Shown piece by piece: positions 59,617 to 64,000 of a DNA stretch of 64,000 bases (its first letter is position 1; the number at the start of each line of letters is the position of its first letter). The notes beneath the pieces are model-generated. The model saw only the letters and a list, made by a program, of their open reading frames with translations, made no database searches and was not told the origin of the DNA. The position numbers and the translations under genes are program-made. Source of the stretch: Mycobacteriales bacterium (GTDB taxonomy: Bacteria; Actinomycetota; Actinomycetes; Mycobacteriales; SCTD01); contig JAUJOY010000005.1 in assembly GCA_030447385.1 (NCBI GenBank), positions 1 to 64,000 on the forward strand, given 5' to 3'.

Positions 59617-60143
59617 ATGCGATCGCGCTCACGGTCGCCCCGACCCAGACGGCCTCTGCGGCGGGCGAGGCTGCGGCGCAGGGCCTGGACGTGCCCATCA
59701 TCGGCAGCAACCCGGTCTTTGCTCCCGGCCTGCTCAAGGGCCCGGCGGCCGCGGCCCTGAAGAAGAACCTCATCATCGCGTCGCCGAGCAACACCTTCGA
59801 CAAGCACCCCGAGCTGCTTCAGGAGTACACCGCGAAGTACCCGAACGTCACCTCCCCGAGCAACGGCGTCATCGTCGGGACCGGTATGTCCGACATCATG
59901 GCCCAGATCCTCGAGAAGGCTTGTGAGGACGGGGACCTGACGCCTGAGGGCGTGCTGAAGGCGAAGACCTCGCTGGACAACGTCGAGACAGGCGGGCTGA
60001 TCGTGCCCCTCGACTTCTCCAAGGTCGGCGAGAGCCCGAGCCGCAAGAACTTCATCGTCCAGCCGGCGGACGTGCCCGGTGGAGCGAAGGCGCTCACCGA
60101 CGCCATCGAGACGCCTGACGTGGCCGGGCTCACCGGCGGCTGA
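59602..60143 (+). pseudogene. Branched-chain amino-acid ABC substrate-binding protein, C-terminal half
   Basis: The frame enters at LKGAGVNAIALTVAPTQTAS and continues GLDVPIIGSNPVFAPGLLKG, NTFDKHPELLQEYTAKYPNV and PSNGVIVGTGMSDIMAQILE to TGA 60141-60143. This is the second lobe of a LivK/AmiC-type periplasmic binding protein, without start codon, signal peptide or first lobe. It stops just before a terminator. It was originally the last gene of the operon. Confidence 0.85.
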
Positions 60144-60158
60144 TCCTGCCCAGCTCTC

Positions 60159-60192
60159 CGGCCGGCGTCCCTGCTCCGCGGGGCGCCGGCCG
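60159..60192. terminator. Hairpin terminator shared by convergent genes
   Basis: CGGCCGGCG (60159-60167) and CGCCGGCCG (60184-60192) pair perfectly around a 16-nt loop, between the transporter operon and the transglycosylase gene that ends at 60210. Confidence 0.65.
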
Positions 60193-60209
60193 TGCTGCGT
60201 CGGCCGGAG

Positions 60210-61271
60210 CTAGGGGCTCGGCGTGGGTGACGGCGGGGGAGCTGCCGACTCCTCCGGCAGGATCGGGTCGAGAGCTCCGGGAAGGCTCGAGCTCGAGGGT
60301 GACGGCGCGGGTGACGCGCTCGCGCCGCCCGGGGGAGCCTTCGGGCTCGCCGTCGCCGTCGGGGTGGACGCCGCGCGTACGGGCTTCGGCGACGGGGAGG
60401 GGGAGACGGCTGACGGGGAGGGGGAGGGGGAGGGCGAGCCGGTCGGCGACGCGGCGGGCACCAGGCCCACCCCCCACTTCTGCGGGGACTGGCCGGCGTA
60501 GCGGGCGGCGACCGTCAGGACCACGCGCACGTAGTCGTAGGAGTGGTTGTAGCGGAAGACCGCGGCGATGGTGCCCGCCGGCCGGTCCACCCGGCCGCCG
60601 CCGCTGCAGAGGTAGCGGCCGGCGGCCAGCGCCGCGTCGTCGAGGTCGTGCGGGTCGCGCCGCCCGTCGCCGTCCCCGTCGGCCCCGCTGCGCGCCCAGG
60701 TGGACGGGATGAACTGCATGGGGCCGACCGCCCGGTCCAGGGCGGTGTCGCCGTCGAGCGCGCCGTCGTCGCTGTCGCGGATGAGGGCGAACGCGCCGGA
60801 GCCGTCGAGCCTCGGGCCGAGCACCGGGGGGCTGACCCGGCCCTCGGCGTCGACGGACCCGCCGTGCACCGCCCCGTGGTCGGACTCGACGTAGCCGATG
60901 GCTGCCACCAGCGGCCAGGGCAGCCGGCAGCCGGGATCCTCGGATGCCATGCGTGCGGTCGCGGCGCGGTAGGCGGCCAGGGCGCGGGCCGGGATGCCGG
61001 CCACGGTCAGGGTGGTGGGCACCGGCGCGAGGATGGGTGCGGAGGTCGACGCCGGCGGGGGCAGGACCGGTCCCTTGACCGCGACGGGACGGATCCGGTC
61101 CGAGGAGCGCAGCAGCTGCGCTGCCGAGCCCAGCTCCGTCCCGCCCGTATCGCCCGCACCGGTCGGGGTGGAGTCGGAGCGCCCCCCGGCGGGTGCGACG
61201 GACGCGGTCGCCACGGCGAGCAGCCACGCCGCGACGAGGCTGCGCTGCGCGTACCGCCGGGCCGTAGCCAT
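60210..61271 (-). CDS. Secreted lytic murein transglycosylase
   Basis: 353 aa from ATG 61271. A signal peptide (RRYAQRSLVAAWLLAVATAS ending near VAPAGG) is followed by a linker and the catalytic domain: VAAIGYVESDHGAVHGG with the catalytic Glu, RAVGPMQFIPSTWARSGADG and PHDLDDAALAAGRYLCSGGG. It continues TIAAVFRYNHSYDYVRVVLT, as in MltB-type enzymes. The last about 90 residues are Ser/Pro/Ala repeats, a wall-spanning tail. It cleaves the glycan strands of peptidoglycan. No Shine-Dalgarno is evident. The 250 bases upstream hold no recognised riboswitch. Confidence 0.85.
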   Translation of the reverse strand: MATARRYAQRSLVAAWLLAVATASVAPAGGRSDSTPTGAGDTGGTELGSAAQLLRSSDRIRPVAVKGPVLPPPASTSAPILAPVPTTLTVAGIPARALAAYRAATARMASEDPGCRLPWPLVAAIGYVESDHGAVHGGSVDAEGRVSPPVLGPRLDGSGAFALIRDSDDGALDGDTALDRAVGPMQFIPSTWARSGADGDGDGRRDPHDLDDAALAAGRYLCSGGGRVDRPAGTIAAVFRYNHSYDYVRVVLTVAARYAGQSPQKWGVGLVPAASPTGSPSPSPSPSAVSPSPSPKPVRAASTPTATASPKAPPGGASASPAPSPSSSSLPGALDPILPEESAAPPPSPTPSP

Positions 61272-61520
61272 GAACTCGTCTCGGAAGGAGGAGGGAGCAG
61301 GTGGTGTTGCTGTTGTGACTTGTGGGGTCGTGCGTGATCGTTCCCTCCGCTCCGGGCCCGGTCAACCGGCCTCGAGTGTCACGGCGCCACGCAGATCTGC
61401 GTACGGTGCCGTGGACCCCGAGCTGGGCGCCGCCTGAGACAGTGCTCCGCACGGTGTCAGCACGAGTCGATCCGGTCTGCGCCACCCCCCCGCGGTCCAC
61501 GAACAGGAAGGCTTGCCCAG

Positions 61521-64000
61521 GTGTTCAGGCGCATCGCCGTGGTCAACCGGGGTGAGCCGGCCCTGCGGCTGATCCGGGCGGTGCGCGAGCTCAACGAGCA
61601 GCACGGCTACGGGATCCGGGTGATCGCGCTGCACACCGACGCCGAGCGCCGGGCGAGCTTCGTGCGTGCCGCCGACGAGGCTGTGGTCCTGCGCGGGACC
61701 GGGTCCGGCAGCCCCTACCTGAACCACGACGAGCTGCGCCGGGCGCTCTCCACGAGCCGGGCCGACGCGGCGTGGGTGGGATGGGGGTTCGTCGCGGAGG
61801 ATCCCGCCTTCGCCGAGCTGTGCGCCGACATCGGGGTGGCCTTTGTCGGGCCGCCCGCGGAGGCCATGCGGCGGCTCGGGGACAAGGTCGAGGCCAAGCT
61901 GCTGGCGGAGAAGACCGGCGTGCCGGTGGCGCCCTGGAGCGGCGGCGCGGTCGAGAACGCGGAGGACGCCCTGCGCCATGCCGGCTCTATCGGCTACCCG
62001 CTCATCGTCAAGGCCCGCAGCGGTGGTGGGGGGCGCGGCATCCGGATCGTGCGCACCGAGGTCGAGCTGGCGGGGGCGCTGCACAGCACCCAGGCCGAGG
62101 CGCAGCGCACCTTCGGCGACCCGGTCGTCTTCCTCGAGCGCCTCGTGGAGGGCGGGCGGCACATCGAGGTGCAGGTGATCGCCGACTCGCACGGCGCGGT
62201 GTGGGCGCCAGGGGTGCGGGACTGCTCGGTGCAGCGGCGGAACCAGAAGCTTCTCGAGGAGTCCAGCTCGCCGGCGCTGGACGCCGACCAGGTGGCAGAC
62301 CTGCGGGTGTCCGCGATCGCGCTGGTGAAGGCGGCCGGCTACGTCGGTGCCGGAACCGTGGAGTTCCTCTACCAGCCGACCGAGAAGGTCTTCACCTTCC
62401 TGGAGGTCAACACCAGGCTGCAGGTCGAGCACCCGGTGACCGAGCAGACCACCGGGCTCGACCTCGTCAAGCTGCAGATCCATGTCGCCGATGGCGGGCG
62501 GCTCGAGGGCGAGCCGCCGACGGAGTTCGGCCACGCGGTGGAGGCGAGGCTCAACGCCGAGGACGCCGATGCCGACTTCGCGCCGGCGCCAGGCGTGGTG
62601 GAGCTGCTGCACCTGCCCTCCGGCCCCGGGGTGCGGGTCGACACCGGGATCGGGCTCGGCGACGTCATCCCCCCCGACTACGACTCGATGGTCGCGAAGA
62701 TCATCGCGTGGGGGCGGGACCGGCCGGAGGCGATGGCCCGGCTGCGTTGCGCACTGCGCGAGACCACCGTGGTGCTGCGCGGCGGGACGACGACCAAGTC
62801 GTTCCTGCTGGAGCTCCTGGACCGTCCGGAGGTGGTCGCCGGGACCGCGGACACCGCGTGGCTCGACCGGGTCGGAGCCCTCGCTCCGGCCGAGCCGGTG
62901 CGGCTCGCCCACGTCTCGTTCCTGCACGTGGCGATCGACGTCTACGACGCGGAGGAGGCGCTGGAACGGGCAGCTTTCCTGGCCTCCGCGCGGGGCGGCC
63001 GGCCACGGGCGAGCTCCGACGTCGGCCGGACAGTGGAGCTCGGCTACCGCGGACAGACCTACCGGCTCGAGGTCGCGAAGGTCGCCCGCGACCGCTACCA
63101 CGTGGAGCTCGACGGGCACGTCGTCGACGTCGACGTCGACCGGCTCAGCGCGCTGGAGAGCCGGCTGACCGTGGCAGCCAACCGGTTCCACGTCGTGGCC
63201 GTGCGCGGGGCGACCGACCACCTGGTGGAGGTGGACGGCGCCAGTCACCGGATCTCCCGGGACGAGGCAGGGGTGGTGCGCGCTCCGGCCCCCGCCGTCG
63301 TCGTCGCGGTCCGGGTCGAGGCCGGGCAGGAGGTCGAGGCCGGGCAGACCGTCCTGGTGCTCGAGAGCATGAAGATGGAGACCCCGGTGCGGGCGCCGTC
63401 CGCCGGACGGGTGCGCGAGATCCTCGTCGCGGTCAACTCGCAGGTCGATGCCGGGGCCGCGCTGCTGCGTCTGGAGCGCGGCGGGGAGGAGGCCGCGGTC
63501 GACGACGGCGAGCGGGTCGTCTTCCCCCCGATGGTCGGCCTGGACAACGGCGGACGGAGCACGGCCCTCTCCCTGCTCGGGGGGCTGCAGGCCCTGATCA
63601 CCGGCTACGACGTCAGCGCGGCCAGGGGCCGGCTGCTCGTCGCCGACTACGGCCGGGCGCGCAGCGAGCTCCCGGTGGACGACGCCGAGCTGCTGCACGC
63701 CGAGCTCTCCCTGCTGACGACCTTCGCCGACCTGTGCGAGCTCTCGCGCAACCGGCCGACCAGCGCGGAGGAGGAGTCCGACGTGCAGGTGCACAGCCCG
63801 CGCGAGTACTTCCACTCCTACCTGCACTCGCTGGACCTGGAGCGGGAGGCGCTGCCGGAGACCTTCCGGGCGCGCCTCGCCCGCGTACTTCTCCACTACG
63901 GCGTCACCGCCCTGGAGCCGGACCCCGCCCTGGAGCAGGCCGTCCACCGGATCTTCCTGGCCCAGCAGCGCGCCTCCAGCCAGCTGCCCGCGGTCACCGC
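61521..64000 (+). CDS. Single-chain biotin-dependent acyl-CoA carboxylase (partial at window end)
   Basis: GTG 61521 follows AGGAAGG; the frame is open for 826 codons to the window edge. Biotin carboxylase comes first (FRRIAVVNRGEPALRLIRAV, ATP-grasp loop VKARSGGGGRGIRIV near residue 165-175, then FLEVNTRLQVEHPVTEQTTG near 293-312). A linker leads to the biotin-carrier domain with the modified lysine in ESMKMET (Lys618). After it comes a further domain (VDDGERVVFPPMVGLDNGGR, then LLSLLTTFADLCELSRNRP-like helices), as in fused carboxylases in which the carboxyltransferase domain is C-terminal. It carboxylates acetyl- or propionyl-CoA. The gene is cut by the window end. Confidence 0.9.
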   Translation, partial: MFRRIAVVNRGEPALRLIRAVRELNEQHGYGIRVIALHTDAERRASFVRAADEAVVLRGTGSGSPYLNHDELRRALSTSRADAAWVGWGFVAEDPAFAELCADIGVAFVGPPAEAMRRLGDKVEAKLLAEKTGVPVAPWSGGAVENAEDALRHAGSIGYPLIVKARSGGGGRGIRIVRTEVELAGALHSTQAEAQRTFGDPVVFLERLVEGGRHIEVQVIADSHGAVWAPGVRDCSVQRRNQKLLEESSSPALDADQVADLRVSAIALVKAAGYVGAGTVEFLYQPTEKVFTFLEVNTRLQVEHPVTEQTTGLDLVKLQIHVADGGRLEGEPPTEFGHAVEARLNAEDADADFAPAPGVVELLHLPSGPGVRVDTGIGLGDVIPPDYDSMVAKIIAWGRDRPEAMARLRCALRETTVVLRGGTTTKSFLLELLDRPEVVAGTADTAWLDRVGALAPAEPVRLAHVSFLHVAIDVYDAEEALERAAFLASARGGRPRASSDVGRTVELGYRGQTYRLEVAKVARDRYHVELDGHVVDVDVDRLSALESRLTVAANRFHVVAVRGATDHLVEVDGASHRISRDEAGVVRAPAPAVVVAVRVEAGQEVEAGQTVLVLESMKMETPVRAPSAGRVREILVAVNSQVDAGAALLRLERGGEEAAVDDGERVVFPPMVGLDNGGRSTALSLLGGLQALITGYDVSAARGRLLVADYGRARSELPVDDAELLHAELSLLTTFADLCELSRNRPTSAEEESDVQVHSPREYFHSYLHSLDLEREALPETFRARLARVLLHYGVTALEPDPALEQAVHRIFLAQQRASSQLPAVT

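Noticed and set aside
61272-61520. Possible cyclic di-AMP (ydaO-type) riboswitch upstream of the transglycosylase
   Set aside because: A GGGCCCGGAGCGGAGGGAACG stretch split over the leader recalls parts of the motif, but the paired elements could not be laid out by eye; a covariance-model search would decide.
61362-63947. 861-codon minus-strand frame opposite the carboxylase
   Set aside because: Same shadow effect; the plus strand holds all biotin carboxylase motifs.

Overview
The window is high-GC DNA with actinobacterial hallmarks: GTG and TTG starts, strong G/C bias at third codon positions, Tat-exported phosphatases, PucR-type regulators, a stearoyl-CoA-type desaturase and a single-chain biotin-dependent carboxylase. 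It is consistent with the Actinomycetota; I cannot place it more precisely from the sequence alone.

Layout. (1) 1-15 kb: a loosely packed accessory stretch with an S66 LD-carboxypeptidase, a PhzF-like gene, two LysE-type exporters, a PLP dehydratase, flavin split-barrel proteins, an EamA permease, a response regulator, an esterase lipoprotein, and a TcmP plus DUF5131 (three-Cys-motif) gene pair. (2) 15-34 kb: a phosphate-scavenging block with three PhoD-type phosphatases, two PhoX/DUF839 proteins, a UshA-like 5'-nucleotidase, a TatB-like protein, and glycosyltransferase, methyltransferase and GH2 genes. Several upstream regions carry 11-nt direct repeats that match the actinobacterial PHO box, so the block reads as a PhoP-type regulon. 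(3) 34-47 kb: IS110 debris, an arginase-family gene, small lipoproteins and membrane proteins, an AbiV-like fragment, an SseB-like gene, a NERD-domain gene and a complete IS630 copy. (4) 47.35-64 kb: after a tRNA-Lys the DNA becomes tightly packed and core-like, with an acyl-CoA ligase, an acyl-CoA dehydrogenase, TetR and PucR regulators, a desaturase, a hydroxybutyrate-type dehydrogenase, a branched-chain amino acid ABC transporter that has suffered a large internal deletion, a lytic transglycosylase, and the start of a fused acyl-CoA carboxylase.

Two window-wide patterns stand out. First, a 17-bp motif (consensus CGGCGCCTATGGACGGC, with a TTC variant of the central CTA) occurs at 15 sites. 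All are intergenic, 14 of 15 lie on the same strand, all are left of 45 kb, and none is in the core-like right part; I do not recognise it. Second, about a third of the recognisable genes carry a frameshift or in-frame stop, mostly in the left 47 kb. This means either real decay or indel errors in the assembly; the sequence alone cannot separate these.

Working together: the Tat-exported phosphatases and 5'-nucleotidase would release phosphate outside the membrane, with the TatB-like protein serving their export and PhoP boxes co-ordinating them. The right-hand block handles acyl-CoA activation, beta-oxidation, desaturation and carboxylation. Coordinates of broken genes are given for the whole reconstructed gene.
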